Assembly (NCBI RefSeq): GCF_023502235.1
Contig: NZ_JAMFLY010000001.1
Span: forward strand, 62,001 to 126,000
DNA length: 64,000 bases
Direction: 5' to 3'
DNA from: Flagellimonas myxillae
Lineage (GTDB): Bacteria; Bacteroidota; Bacteroidia; Flavobacteriales; Flavobacteriaceae
Both the position numbers and the translations under genes were made by a program. Of this stretch, positions 1 through 9,310 are shown piece by piece. Position 1 is the first letter of the stretch; every line of letters begins with the position of its first letter. The notes under the pieces are model-generated. The model was not told where the DNA came from. It worked only from the letters and a program-made list of their open reading frames with translations, and searched no databases.

Positions 1-202
1 CCAGGTCTGAAGTTTTTAGCTCCGATGGCGCATAACGCCTTTCGGCAATACCGGTAATGGCCTGAAATTTTTCTATGATTACTTGATTATCATGCTCAAA
101 ATTTGAACCATTGGTATCCAAGAAATGGTGTTGGAGAAAATCTTCATTTGTAGTGATTACGGAAGGAATATAGCTTCCAGTACCGGTGATACCAATATTC
201 AT
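1..202 (-). CDS. 3-oxoacyl-ACP synthase III (KAS III/FabH-like), N-terminal part only
   Basis: The gene starts with ATG at 202 on the minus strand and runs off the left edge of the window, so only about 67 residues are visible. The start reads MNIGITGTGSYIPSVITTN, followed near residue 50 by a TGIAERRYA segment. Both are typical of the N-terminal half of KAS III enzymes, which condense acetyl-CoA or a related acyl-CoA with malonyl-ACP in the cytoplasm. The Cys-His-Asn catalytic residues would lie outside the window. Flavobacteria carry several FabH paralogues, some in secondary pathways, so fabH itself is not assured. The gene lies downstream of gcvP on the same strand with a gap of about 160 bp. 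Confidence 0.75.
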   Translation of the reverse strand, partial: MNIGITGTGSYIPSVITTNEDFLQHHFLDTNGSNFEHDNQVIIEKFQAITGIAERRYAPSELKTSDL

Positions 203-363
203 GTCGAGGTTTTGAATTCAAGATAAATTTCAGGTGCCAAATGAAGTCAAGAAAATATGATTCCATACGATGCCCAAAGAAGCGATATACCAAGCATCAA
301 TAAGAAAACACCTTGATTTTCGTAGGAAACCAAAGCGTTTTATGCCTAAATATACATGTTGTA

Positions 364-3264
364 CTATACTTCCGCGTAGGCCTCTATTGGCGCACAGGTG
401 CAGATCAAATTACGATCTCCAAAGGCTTCGTCTGTTCTACGGATGCTTGGCCAAAACTTGTTTTCGGAGATATACGGTAATGGGAATGCAGCTTTTTGTC
501 GGCTATAGGGATAATCCCAATCATCACTAGTGATCATGGTCAGAGTGTGCGGTGCGTTCTTCAATACATTATTGGGATCTTCGGCATGCGCCTCATCAAT
601 TTCCTCCCTAATGGCAAGCATGGCTTCGCAGAATCTTTCCAATTCCGCCAGACTTTCACTCTCTGTTGGTTCTATCATTATGGTGCCGGCAACGGGAAAC
701 GATACTGTTGGAGCGTGAAATCCATAGTCCATTAATCGTTTGGCGATGTCGGTTACTTCGATTCCATGTGCTTTAAACGGTCTGCAATCCACAATCATTT
801 CGTGAGCAGCCCTTCCTCGTTCCCCAGTATAGAGTACCTCAAATTTGCCTTTGAGTCGATCTTTGATATAATTGGCATTCAAAATGGCCATTTTGGTAGC
901 TTCTGTCAGTCCTTCAGCCCCCAACATTTTGATATATCCATAAGAAATGAGACATGCCAGTGCACTACCCCAGGGAGCAGCAGAAATGGCGGTAATTGCC
1001 ATTTCACCTCCCGTTTCCACAACGGGATTGGAAGGAAGGAATGGTTTCAATTGTTCCGCAACGCAAATAGGTCCCACACCTGGTCCTCCTCCTCCATGAG
1101 GTATGGCAAAGGTCTTGTGTAGGTTTAGGTGACATACATCAGCACCGATTGTTGCTGGATTTGTTAGCCCCACCTGGGCGTTCATATTGGCCCCATCCAT
1201 ATAGACCTGCCCTCCATGATCATGGATCAATTGGGTTATTTGTTTTATGGAGGATTCAAATACGCCATGTGTAGATGGGTAAGTAACCATCAAAGCCGCA
1301 AGGTTTTCGGAATGCAACTTGGCTTTTTCCTCTAGATCGGCAACATCGATATTGCCATATTCATCAGTTTTGGTAACCACCACTTTCATGCCTGCCATTA
1401 CCGCCGAAGCCGGATTGGTTCCGTGGGCGGAGGCTGGAATAATACAAATGTGTCTATGACCTTCTCCCCGGGATTCGTGATAGGCCTTTATGGTCATTAG
1501 ACCGGCGTATTCACCTTGGGCGCCGGAGTTGGGTTGAAGCGAGGTTGCCGCAAACCCAGTGATTACATTCAACTGGGATTCCAATTCCTTAAGCACCTCT
1601 TGATAGCCTTGGGCTTGGTCTAAGGGCACAAAAGGGTGGATATTCCCCCAGTTGGCCCAGCTTAAAGGCAGCATCTCGGAAGCAGCATTAAGTTTCATGG
1701 TACAACTCCCCAAGGAAATCATGGAATGATTGAGGGCCAAATCCTTGCGCTCCAACTTTTTGATGTAACGCATCAACTCCGTTTCGGAATGATAGGAATT
1801 GAATACTTCGTGTTCTAAAAATGGAGATTTCCGTTGCAAGGCATTTGGAATGCAACTGCCCTCTGTGGTAATTACTGTTTCTTTTAGTACTTGGGTAAAT
1901 CCTTGGCCTTCATTTTCCGAATCCACCGTTGCCGTTTCTTTTTTGGTAAGTGCCTCAAAGCATCGGAACAACATCAGTATGTCCTCTTGACTTGTCGCCT
2001 CGTTCAGTGATATCGAAATCGTTTTGTCGTCAATATAATTGAAGTTGATCTTGGCATATTCCGAAACTTGTTTTAGAAGTTTGGTGTCTTCAACCTCAAC
2101 CTTAATGGTGTCGAAAAAGGCCGAATTCAATTGCGTAAATCCGAAATGCTCCACCACGTTGGATACAAGTTGGGTGTTGTTGTGTACTTTTTCGGCAATA
2201 TATTTTAAGCCCTCGGGGCCGTGGTATACCGCATACATACCGGCCATAACGGCCAGCAGCACTTGGGCTGTACAGATATTGGACGTGGCCTTATCCCTTT
2301 TAATGTGTTGTTCACGTGTTTGCAGGGCCATGCGTAGGGCATGGTTCCCATCGGTATCCTTGGTAACGCCAATAATTCTACCTGGAATACTTCTTTTGTA
2401 GGCTTCTTTGGTGGCAAAAAAGGCGGCATGGGGACCTCCGTATCCTAAAGGTATACCAAAGCGTTGCGTGGTTCCTACCACAACGTCCACGCCCCATTCA
2501 CCGGGAGGTGTAAGCAAAACCAAGCTTAGTATATCAGCTGCTACGGCAACCTTGATTTCATTTGCCTTGGCCTTTTCAACAAACTCGGCATAGTCGTGGA
2601 CCTGGCCGTGTTTTCCGGGATATTGCAACAAGGCACCATAGAATTCGGACGAAAAGTCGAAAGTTTCGTGGTTGCCGATCACCAATTCAATATCCAGCGG
2701 TTTGGAACGGGTTTGAAGCAAGCTCAAAGTTTGTGGCAATACTTCCTCGGAAACAAAAAACTTAAGTGCCCCATCCTTTTTTTGTTGGCGCGACCTTAAA
2801 TCCAATAACATTGTCATAGCTTCGGCCGCAGCGGTACTTTCATCCAAAAGGGAAGCGTTGGCCAATTCCATTCCTGTAAGATCGCTTACCATGGTCTGGA
2901 AGTTAAGGAGGGCCTCTAAACGACCTTGGGCAATTTCTGCTTGGTATGGGGTATAGGCCGTATACCACCCTGGATTTTCCAGGATATTACGCTTAATCAC
3001 GGAAGGGGTCAAACTTTCGTGGTACCCTAAACCAATGTAACTTTTAAAAACTTTGTTTTTATCGGATAAATACTGGATATGGGTCAAAAACTCATGTTCG
3101 CTAATACCAGAAGGTAGGTCCAGTGGATTTTTTAATTTGATATCATCCGGGATAGTTTCGTGAATCAGTTGCTCCAAACTGTCCACTCCAACAGTTTTGA
3201 ACATGGTCTGTAAATCTTTTTCAGTAATCCCAATGTGCCGTGAGGCAAACACATCTGTATTCAT
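364..3264 (-). CDS. gcvP: Glycine dehydrogenase (decarboxylating), P-protein of the glycine cleavage system
   Basis: This 966-residue PLP enzyme decarboxylates glycine and passes the aminomethyl group to the lipoyl H-protein. It has the full length of the fused bacterial P-protein, in which the N-terminal half is a degenerate copy of the C-terminal half. The PLP-binding lysine is K717 in HLNLHKTFAIPHGGGGPG, followed by the glycine-rich loop. The N-terminus (FASRHIGITEKD) is also typical of the family. The ATG at 3264 has a -7-like box 22 bp upstream. No gcvT or gcvH is adjacent, which is usual in Flavobacteria. I see no glycine riboswitch in the short leader. Confidence 0.97.
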   Translation of the reverse strand: MNTDVFASRHIGITEKDLQTMFKTVGVDSLEQLIHETIPDDIKLKNPLDLPSGISEHEFLTHIQYLSDKNKVFKSYIGLGYHESLTPSVIKRNILENPGWYTAYTPYQAEIAQGRLEALLNFQTMVSDLTGMELANASLLDESTAAAEAMTMLLDLRSRQQKKDGALKFFVSEEVLPQTLSLLQTRSKPLDIELVIGNHETFDFSSEFYGALLQYPGKHGQVHDYAEFVEKAKANEIKVAVAADILSLVLLTPPGEWGVDVVVGTTQRFGIPLGYGGPHAAFFATKEAYKRSIPGRIIGVTKDTDGNHALRMALQTREQHIKRDKATSNICTAQVLLAVMAGMYAVYHGPEGLKYIAEKVHNNTQLVSNVVEHFGFTQLNSAFFDTIKVEVEDTKLLKQVSEYAKINFNYIDDKTISISLNEATSQEDILMLFRCFEALTKKETATVDSENEGQGFTQVLKETVITTEGSCIPNALQRKSPFLEHEVFNSYHSETELMRYIKKLERKDLALNHSMISLGSCTMKLNAASEMLPLSWANWGNIHPFVPLDQAQGYQEVLKELESQLNVITGFAATSLQPNSGAQGEYAGLMTIKAYHESRGEGHRHICIIPASAHGTNPASAVMAGMKVVVTKTDEYGNIDVADLEEKAKLHSENLAALMVTYPSTHGVFESSIKQITQLIHDHGGQVYMDGANMNAQVGLTNPATIGADVCHLNLHKTFAIPHGGGGPGVGPICVAEQLKPFLPSNPVVETGGEMAITAISAAPWGSALACLISYGYIKMLGAEGLTEATKMAILNANYIKDRLKGKFEVLYTGERGRAAHEMIVDCRPFKAHGIEVTDIAKRLMDYGFHAPTVSFPVAGTIMIEPTESESLAELERFCEAMLAIREEIDEAHAEDPNNVLKNAPHTLTMITSDDWDYPYSRQKAAFPLPYISENKFWPSIRRTDEAFGDRNLICTCAPIEAYAEV

Positions 3265-3285
3265 ATCACAGTTTTATAAAGTGCA

Positions 3286-3293
3286 CAAAATTA
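3286..3293 (-). promoter_or_regulatory. Candidate -7 box (TAnnTTTG type) for gcvP
   Basis: On the minus strand this reads TAATTTTG, matching the Bacteroidota -7 consensus TAnnTTTG, 22 bp before the gcvP ATG. A TTTG lies only 14 bp further upstream instead of the usual 19 or so, so the -33 half is weak. Confidence 0.4.
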
Positions 3294-3390
3294 GTCATAA
3301 ATTCATTCAAAATGAGGAATTTTGTGGAAGGTCAAATCAAAGTTGTTAACCACAAATTAACCTTTGGACTTAAAAAGTGATCTTTGTTTA

Positions 3391-4215
3391 ATGCGCTGGG
3401 CCAAAACCTTATTTGATTTTTACCTAAATGCCAGTGTTCATGTGGCTTTAGCGGTGACCTCTTTGACTGGGGCATCCCTACTTTTGCTAAACATTTTGCC
3501 GAACTACTCCTTGTTGGGTTTTGTTTTTTTCAGCACTATCGTCTGCTATAATTTCATCAAGTATGGGGTAGAGGCGGAAAAGTATTTGATCGTGTCCAAT
3601 ACCTACCATAAATACATTCAAATTTTTAGCTTTTTGTGTTTTGGTTTTGCACTCTACTTTTTATTGCAATTGGACAAACTTTTGTGGTGGGCCATTACGA
3701 TTTTGGGTTTGATATCGACTTTATATGCGATTCCGCTGTTGCCCAAATCAGGGAATCTGAGAAGTTTGGGTGGTATGAAAATCTTTATCGTGGCCTTGGT
3801 TTGGGCTGGGTTTTCGGTAATACTACCAGCATTGGATGCCGGAATGGAATTCTCATGGGATATAGGCATTCTCCTTACCCAACGCTTTCTTCTGGTAGTA
3901 GCGTTGATTCTTCCTTTTGAAATAAGGGATTTAAAATGGGATTCCAAGGATTTAAGGACCTTACCGCAAATTTTGGGCATTCAAAAGACCAAGAAACTGG
4001 GATTGGGGCTACTGGTAGTTTTCTTTTTTCTCACCTTTCTTCGAGATGTAATTACTTTGGATGAGATTTTAGGAAGGGCAATAATTTCAGTTGTACTGGG
4101 AGTATTGTATCTTTCCAAGGTTGATATGGGGAAGAGATATTTGGCTTCTTTTTGGGTTGAGGCCATCCCGATGTTCTGGCTGGGAATAATCTGGATGCTA
4201 AAAAAATGGTTTTAA
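3391..4215 (+). CDS. UbiA-like integral membrane protein lacking the first Asp-rich motif
   Basis: This protein of about 274 residues has many hydrophobic helices and is probably in the inner membrane. Around residues 173-195 it reads EIRDLKWDSKDLRTLPQILG, which resembles the second Asp-rich motif of UbiA-family prenyltransferases (DxxxD, then TLPxxLG). The first motif (NDxxDxxxD), expected in the first third, is not visible; that stretch reads FIKYGVEAEKYL instead. It may be a degenerate or non-catalytic UbiA homologue. I start at the ATG at 3391; an in-frame TTG at 3364 is less likely. The 3' end overlaps the convergent anti-sigma-like gene by 4 bp. Confidence 0.65.
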   Translation: MRWAKTLFDFYLNASVHVALAVTSLTGASLLLLNILPNYSLLGFVFFSTIVCYNFIKYGVEAEKYLIVSNTYHKYIQIFSFLCFGFALYFLLQLDKLLWWAITILGLISTLYAIPLLPKSGNLRSLGGMKIFIVALVWAGFSVILPALDAGMEFSWDIGILLTQRFLLVVALILPFEIRDLKWDSKDLRTLPQILGIQKTKKLGLGLLVVFFFLTFLRDVITLDEILGRAIISVVLGVLYLSKVDMGKRYLASFWVEAIPMFWLGIIWMLKKWF

Positions 4216-4442
4216 AGACGCTGCTCCAAATCCTTCTTCATCACTTTTTTTTCGGCCTCCGAAAGGGTATTTAGGTTGGCCTTGTCACAAAGCGTGGTGA
4301 GGGTCTTGTTCTTCTTGGTGAATTTTGCGCAGGTCTTGCATGTAAAAATGTGAAAGCGAAGCTTTATTGTCTCCCAGAGTCCCGCTTCCTTGTATTGCGA
4401 TTTATTACATATTGTGGCCGCTTCCTCGCATGAAATCTTCAT
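4212..4442 (-). CDS. Small zinc-finger anti-sigma-like protein
   Basis: This 76-residue protein contains HIFTCKTC, an HxxxCxxC signature like the zinc-binding motif of ZAS-type anti-sigma factors, after an N-terminal segment with another Cys (ATICNK). It lacks a membrane segment, so it would be a soluble zinc-binding partner. It starts 2 bp after the stop of the ECF sigma factor gene on the same strand, the usual layout for a sigma/anti-sigma pair. Charged residues dominate the C-terminal third. The anti-sigma role is inferred from the motif and the position. Confidence 0.7.
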   Translation of the reverse strand: MKISCEEAATICNKSQYKEAGLWETIKLRFHIFTCKTCAKFTKKNKTLTTLCDKANLNTLSEAEKKVMKKDLEQRL

Positions 4443-4444
4443 AA

Positions 4445-4999
4445 CTAAAACCAATTTTCATTTAAACAACCCATTAGGGCAGTTCTTGCTCTGTGGATCA
4501 TTACCCAGAGGTTTGACGGATTTATCCCGAGTTCATTACAAATATCCTCCGTACTCATTCCCTGAATCGTTTTCATGTTGAACACCAGGGATTGTTTCTT
4601 TGGTAATTTCGAAATGCACTCTTGGATGGCCATGCCCAATTCCTCATTTTCAATATTGCTATGGCCGTCCCTGCTAAAGGGGTCCGCTACCTGTTCTTCC
4701 AACCAGTCGCCTTCAGAATCTGAACTGGCATTGTAGTTGACTCGAACCTCCGCCTTGCCTTTTTTTGAGTTTATTTTTCGATAGTGGTCGATGACCTTTC
4801 GCTTTAGAATGGCAATCAACCATGTGCGCTCTGCAGCATCACCTTTGTAGTTCTTGGCCGAATTGAGTCCTGCATAAAAGGTCTCCTGGACCAAATCTTT
4901 TGCGATTTCGGCATCACTTACGCGGGCCACCGCAAAGTTGAACAGATAATCTGCATATTGGTCTACCCAGTTTTCCGGATGAAGTTCGTGCGCTACCAT
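4445..4999 (-). CDS. ECF-type RNA polymerase sigma factor
   Basis: This protein of 184 residues has the sigma-70 region 2 signature (LFNFAVARVSDAEIAKDLVQ, then ETFYAG and RTWLIAILKRKVIDHYRK) and a region 4 helix-turn-helix (LPKKQSLVFNMKTIQGMSTEDICNELG). It would direct core RNA polymerase to a small regulon. I start at the ATG at 4999; an upstream in-frame TTG at 5017 is less likely. The downstream zinc-finger gene, 2 bp away, probably encodes its antagonist. Target genes cannot be read from this window. Confidence 0.9.
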   Translation of the reverse strand: MVAHELHPENWVDQYADYLFNFAVARVSDAEIAKDLVQETFYAGLNSAKNYKGDAAERTWLIAILKRKVIDHYRKINSKKGKAEVRVNYNASSDSEGDWLEEQVADPFSRDGHSNIENEELGMAIQECISKLPKKQSLVFNMKTIQGMSTEDICNELGINPSNLWVMIHRARTALMGCLNENWF

Positions 5000-5143
5000 A
5001 GTTTTAAGAAGTACCAAATGTAATGGTTTTTAGTTAACGATTTCGTGCATTTTGCATTACAAACCACCCCAAAAAGTATCACGAAATGTTCAAGGCGCGG
5101 AACTTTACCATAAGATTAACAGTAAGAATTCCATCATTCTAGC

Positions 5144-7174
5144 TTATCCGGCCTTCTTGATTAATCCTGCCCTTTCCAACAGAGGTTCTATTTTGGGTTC
5201 GGCCCCTCTAAAGCGTTTGTAGAGGGTCATCGGATTTTCTGTACCGCCCTTGGACAGTACATGTTCCTTGAACTTGTCCGCAACTTCCTTATTGAAAATT
5301 CCATTTTCCTTGAAGTAGGCGAAAGCATCCGCGTCCAGTACTTCTGCCCATTTGTAGCTATAGTAGCCAGAAGCATACCCGCCTTGAAATATATGGGCAA
5401 ACGCCGTACTCATACAGGTCTCGGATGTTTCCGGGAAAAGATTGGTGCCTTCGAACGCCTTGGATTCGTAGGCTTTGACATCTTTGATTTCGGACGGATT
5501 GGTCCCATGCCACGCCATATCCAAAAATCCAAAACTCAATTGGCGTAAAGTGGCCATCCCTTCCTGAAAAGTGGCCGTTTCCTTAATTTTTTCAACCAGT
5601 TCCATTGGGATTAACTCGCCAGTCTCGTAATGAAAGGCAAAAAGTTCCAGCACCTCTTTTTCATAGCACCAGTTTTCCATAATCTGACTGGGCAGTTCCA
5701 CAAAGTCCCAGTATACCGAGGTGCCCGAAAGGCTTGGGTAGGTGGTATTGGCCAACATCCCATGCAGTCCATGCCCGAACTCATGGAACAAAGTAGTCAC
5801 TTCGTTAAAGGTGAGCAGGGAAGGTTTGGTTTCCGTAGGTTTGGTGAAATTACAGACATTGGAGATATGGGGGCGACTATTTTCGCCATTCAAAGTGTAT
5901 TGGGATTTGTAGGAGGTCATCCATGCACCTCCCCGTTTTCCAGGTCGTGGATGGAAATCGGCATAAAAAAGGGCGATAAAATTGGCCTCGGTATCATACA
6001 CCTCAATGGTCTTGACCTCCTCGTGGTACTTTTCCACATCAAAAACCTCCTTAAAAGTTAAACCGAACAATTTTTCAGCCACCTTAAAGACCCCGTCGAT
6101 TACATTTTCCAGTTTAAAGTAGGGCTTGAGTTTTTCATCGTCCAGATTGAACAACTGTTGTTTAAGCTTTTCGGAATAATAAGAACTGTCCCATTTCTCC
6201 AACTTTTCTATTCCATCAGTGGCTTTAGCAAAGGTGGCCAACTGCTCAAACTCCTTGACGGCGGCGGGTTTGGCCTTGTCCAACAATTCGTTAAGGAAAT
6301 CCAATACTCTTTGGGGCGTTTCGGCCATTCGTTCCTCCAGAACAAAGTGTGCATGGGTTTCATAGCCCAGTAATTGGGCCCTTTCGTGCCGCAAGGCCAC
6401 AATATTGAGCACATTCTCCTGATTGTCCAGTTCGTCCGAATGAAATCCTTTGCTGCCAAAGGCCAAGGATAGTTTTTTACGTAGCACCCTGTTCTCGGCA
6501 TATTTCATGAACGGAATATAGCTGGGGTAATCCAAGGTAATCAGCCAACCTTCCTTTTCTTTGGATTTTGCCAATTGTGATGCTGCTTCCTTGGCACCTT
6601 CAGGCAGACCAGCTATATCAGCTTCGTCGGTAAGGTGCATTTCGAACTTATTGGTCTCTGCCAATATATTCTCACCAAACTTAAGTTTGAGCTTGGAAAG
6701 CGCTGCATCGATTTCCCGAAGCCGCTTTTTGTCATTGTCATTCAAATTGGCACCATTTCGACTAAAACTCTTATATCGTTTGTCCAACAGGGTCTGCTGC
6801 TCCGGTGACAAGGTCAACCCATCTTTTTGATCGTGGATAGCCTTAATTCGTGCGAACAATTTTTCGTTCAGGGTGATATCATTGCTGAACTCCGATAACA
6901 AGGGCGATATTTCTTGGGCAATTTTCTGGATTTCTTCGTTGGTCTCCGCTGAATTCAAATTGAAAAAAATACTGGAAATTCGATCCAATTGTTTCCCGGA
7001 ATAGTCAAGGGCCTCTAGGGTGTTCCCAAAAGTGGGAGGTTCCTGATTTTCCGCGATTAGGTCAATCTCCTTTCGGGCATCGGCGATGGCCTCTAGGAAA
7101 GCAGGCTTAAAATGTTCGTTTTTGATCTGTCCAAAAGGAGCTTGGTCAAAAGGTTTTAAAAGAGGATTGTTCAT
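5144..7174 (-). CDS. M3-family metallopeptidase (Dcp/oligopeptidase A-like)
   Basis: This 676-residue zinc peptidase carries the M3 catalytic motif HEFGH at residues 464-468 (FHEFGHGLHGML), with the downstream conserved glutamate region. The length and the N-terminal NPLLKPFDQAPFGQIK segment fit the bacterial Dcp/PrlC group that degrades short peptides. There is no signal peptide, so it is probably cytoplasmic. It starts just downstream of a small membrane protein gene on the same strand (3 bp gap), so the two are probably cotranscribed. Dcp and PrlC substrate types cannot be told apart here. Confidence 0.92.
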   Translation of the reverse strand: MNNPLLKPFDQAPFGQIKNEHFKPAFLEAIADARKEIDLIAENQEPPTFGNTLEALDYSGKQLDRISSIFFNLNSAETNEEIQKIAQEISPLLSEFSNDITLNEKLFARIKAIHDQKDGLTLSPEQQTLLDKRYKSFSRNGANLNDNDKKRLREIDAALSKLKLKFGENILAETNKFEMHLTDEADIAGLPEGAKEAASQLAKSKEKEGWLITLDYPSYIPFMKYAENRVLRKKLSLAFGSKGFHSDELDNQENVLNIVALRHERAQLLGYETHAHFVLEERMAETPQRVLDFLNELLDKAKPAAVKEFEQLATFAKATDGIEKLEKWDSSYYSEKLKQQLFNLDDEKLKPYFKLENVIDGVFKVAEKLFGLTFKEVFDVEKYHEEVKTIEVYDTEANFIALFYADFHPRPGKRGGAWMTSYKSQYTLNGENSRPHISNVCNFTKPTETKPSLLTFNEVTTLFHEFGHGLHGMLANTTYPSLSGTSVYWDFVELPSQIMENWCYEKEVLELFAFHYETGELIPMELVEKIKETATFQEGMATLRQLSFGFLDMAWHGTNPSEIKDVKAYESKAFEGTNLFPETSETCMSTAFAHIFQGGYASGYYSYKWAEVLDADAFAYFKENGIFNKEVADKFKEHVLSKGGTENPMTLYKRFRGAEPKIEPLLERAGLIKKAG

Positions 7175-7177
7175 GGA

Positions 7178-7492
7178 TTATTGGGAACGTAGATTTTTAA
7201 ATTTCGAATAAGTAATTTCAATAATTAGGAAAAAAAGCGTGGCAATAATGGCGTAAACCCCACCGGTCACGAAGGCAAAATTACGGGCCGTATCAGCACT
7301 TTTTTCTGGCGAGATGAAATACTCCCATCTGATATAATTGGTTATCTGAATAAAGAGATACAAAGCGAAAAAAACAAAGGTGGCCAGCCACAATTTTTTG
7401 GGTAATTGGGTCACAAACAATTTTCGTATTGCCACCAGGGTAACTATGGAAACCAAGGCAAACAAACTGCAAACAATAGTTGGAGTGTTCAT
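7178..7492 (-). CDS. Small membrane protein, three predicted helices
   Basis: This 104-residue protein has hydrophobic stretches at about residues 4-22, 34-54 and 72-94, consistent with three membrane helices, and a short basic C-terminus. I do not recognise the family. It begins with ATG at 7492 and ends 3 bp before the M3 peptidase start, which suggests one transcript. The reading frame is supported by the regular spacing of hydrophobic segments and by its tight packing between genes of the same strand. Confidence 0.65.
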   Translation of the reverse strand: MNTPTIVCSLFALVSIVTLVAIRKLFVTQLPKKLWLATFVFFALYLFIQITNYIRWEYFISPEKSADTARNFAFVTGGVYAIIATLFFLIIEITYSKFKNLRSQ

Positions 7493-7535
7493 GAGGTTCT
7501 TTTATATAGATGAAATTAGACCATTAAGGAATTTA

Positions 7536-8027
7536 TCATTTTCCTTTTTTGATTTCCTCAGCTCCTTTGATGACTTTTTCCTTAAGACCTTGCTTGTACA
7601 CCTCGATTTTATCCAAGATGCACTGGTCCGAACTGCCAAGAATTTGGGCCGCCAAAATTCCGGCATTTTTGGCGCCGTTTAGCGCAACCGTGGCCACAGG
7701 AACGCCCCCGGGCATCTGCAGAATGGACAAAACAGAATCCCAACCGTCAATGGAGTTGCTACTTTTCACGGGGACACCAATAACAGGTAAAGGCGAAAGT
7801 GATGCCACCATTCCGGGTAGGTGTGCTGCACCTCCAGCACCGGCAATAATCACCGCATATCCATTTTTGTGGGCATTTTTGCTGAAATCGAACAGCTTTT
7901 CTGGAGTTCTGTGCGCCGAAACAATGTCCACGTCGACTTCAATATCAAACCCCTTTAGGATTTCTACAGCATCTTGCATAACGGGAAGGTCACTGGTACT
8001 TCCCATGATTACGGCTACTTTTTTCAT
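7536..8027 (-). CDS. purE: N5-carboxyaminoimidazole ribonucleotide mutase
   Basis: This 163-residue protein is a class I PurE, which converts N5-CAIR to CAIR in purine synthesis. The N-terminus MGSTSDLPVMQDA and the SAHRTPEK segment with its catalytic histidine are diagnostic, as is GAGGAAHLPGMVASL. It follows purK by 10 bp on the same strand, forming the classic purK-purE operon, and acts in the cytoplasm on the product of PurK. Confidence 0.97.
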   Translation of the reverse strand: MKKVAVIMGSTSDLPVMQDAVEILKGFDIEVDVDIVSAHRTPEKLFDFSKNAHKNGYAVIIAGAGGAAHLPGMVASLSPLPVIGVPVKSSNSIDGWDSVLSILQMPGGVPVATVALNGAKNAGILAAQILGSSDQCILDKIEVYKQGLKEKVIKGAEEIKKGK

Positions 8028-8037
8028 TGAATTCTTT

Positions 8038-9192
8038 TTATTTACTTTTTACTTGTATGGTTTCCTTGACCTTTTGGGCAACTTCCCGGGCTCGGGCCAT
8101 ATTTTCGTCCACAATGGTCACATGGCCCATTTTACGAAACGGACGGGTCTGTTTTTTACCATAAATGTGTGGAGTTACTCCCTTCATTTCCAAAATGGAC
8201 TCCATATTTTCATAGATCACATCACCTGTATGGCCTTCGGCTCCTACCAAATTGACCATGATTCCTGCAACCTTGCTGTCAGTTTTACCAAAAGGAAGCC
8301 CCAAAATAGCCCGAATATGTTGTTCGAACTGATTGGTATAGCTCGCCTCAATGCTGTAGTGGCCACTGTTATGGGGGCGAGGTGCCACTTCGTTTACCAA
8401 AATTTCATCATCTTGGGTTTGGAACAATTCCACGGCAAGTAGACCAACATGTTCCATGTTTTCTGATACCTGGAGCGCCACCTCGTTCGCTTTTTTGGCA
8501 ATCGCCTCGTCTATACGGGCCGGACATATCACGTATTCCACTTGATTGGCCTCAGGATGGAACTCCATTTCCACAACAGGGTATGTCACTACCTTGCCTC
8601 GGGCACTGCGGGCCACGATTACGGCAAGCTCATTCTTGAAATCTACCATCTCTTCGGCAATGCACTCCACATTGGGCAGGTCGTCCAAATCGGCTTCGTG
8701 CCTAACCACTTTCACCCCTTGGCCGTCGTAACCAAATTGGGCACTTTTCCAAACAAAAGGTAATTTGATACCGCCATTGGCCAAACTGTCCTTTATTTCA
8801 GTGGTATAGGCGAATCGGCTAAAGGGGGCGGTCGGAATGCCGTGGTCCGTGTAGAAAAGCTTTTGTGTGGCCTTGTTTTGGATGGTGCGCAATGCCTTTG
8901 TGGGCGGATATACAGTTACTCCCTCCTGTTCCAATTTTTCAAGGGCATCCACATTCACATTTTCAATTTCGATGGTAAGTACATCCACGTCCTTTCCGAA
9001 ATTGTAGACTGTGTCAAAGTCGAGTAGGCTGCCCAGAACAAATTCATTGCATGCTATTCTGCAAGGCGCTTCGGCAGAAGCATCCAAGACTTTGGTGTGG
9101 ATGTCCCATTTTCGGGTTTCGTAGAGCAACATTTTGCCCAATTGACCACCACCTAAAATCCCTAGTTTAAAGTCGGAAGAGAAGAAATTCAT
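8038..9192 (-). CDS. purK: 5-(carboxyamino)imidazole ribonucleotide synthase
   Basis: This ATP-grasp enzyme of 384 residues carboxylates AIR with bicarbonate and ATP to give N5-CAIR, the PurE substrate. It shows the N-terminal nucleotide-binding start KLGILGGGQLGKMLL, the ATP-grasp core FVWKSAQFGYDGQGVKVV, and the metal-binding NEVAPRPHNSGHYS motif. I choose the ATG at 9192; the preceding codon is an in-frame TTG. A good Bacteroidota promoter lies 23 bp upstream. It is the first gene of the purK-purE operon and is divergent from the hpt-adk fusion. Confidence 0.97.
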   Translation of the reverse strand: MNFFSSDFKLGILGGGQLGKMLLYETRKWDIHTKVLDASAEAPCRIACNEFVLGSLLDFDTVYNFGKDVDVLTIEIENVNVDALEKLEQEGVTVYPPTKALRTIQNKATQKLFYTDHGIPTAPFSRFAYTTEIKDSLANGGIKLPFVWKSAQFGYDGQGVKVVRHEADLDDLPNVECIAEEMVDFKNELAVIVARSARGKVVTYPVVEMEFHPEANQVEYVICPARIDEAIAKKANEVALQVSENMEHVGLLAVELFQTQDDEILVNEVAPRPHNSGHYSIEASYTNQFEQHIRAILGLPFGKTDSKVAGIMVNLVGAEGHTGDVIYENMESILEMKGVTPHIYGKKQTRPFRKMGHVTIVDENMARAREVAQKVKETIQVKSK

Positions 9193-9215
9193 CAATCGAA
9201 TAATTGGAATGACAG

Positions 9216-9246
9216 CAAAAATACAGGAATTCCTTGAAGCAATAAA
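9216..9246 (-). promoter_or_regulatory. Candidate purKE promoter (TTTA-N19-TAttTTTG)
   Basis: On the minus strand the -7 box TATTTTTG lies at 9223-9216. A TTTA stands in for the -33 TTTG at 9246-9243, exactly 19 bp away. The purK ATG is 23 bp downstream. This is one mismatch from the Bacteroidota consensus. Confidence 0.6.
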
Positions 9247-9277
9247 GATTGGGCCTCGGAAGCGGCCCTAAAAATGT

Positions 9278-9285
9278 TATCTTTG
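9278..9285 (+). promoter_or_regulatory. Candidate -7 box for the hpt-adk gene
   Basis: The sequence TATCTTTG matches TAnnTTTG, 25 bp before the TTG start at 9311. No clear TTTG is seen at the expected distance upstream, so this is only a half-site. Confidence 0.4.
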
Positions 9286-9310
9286 CCAACCTAATTAATT
9301 TGATGACCAA

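Noticed and set aside
3265..3390. Glycine riboswitch before gcvP
   Set aside because: The leader is only about 25 bp from the -7 box to the ATG, and no aptamer-like structure is present.
7549..8442. Long plus-strand open frame (297 codons) opposite purE and purK
   Set aside because: It lies wholly antisense to two certain genes, has no recognisable domain, and its composition is that of a complementary-strand shadow.
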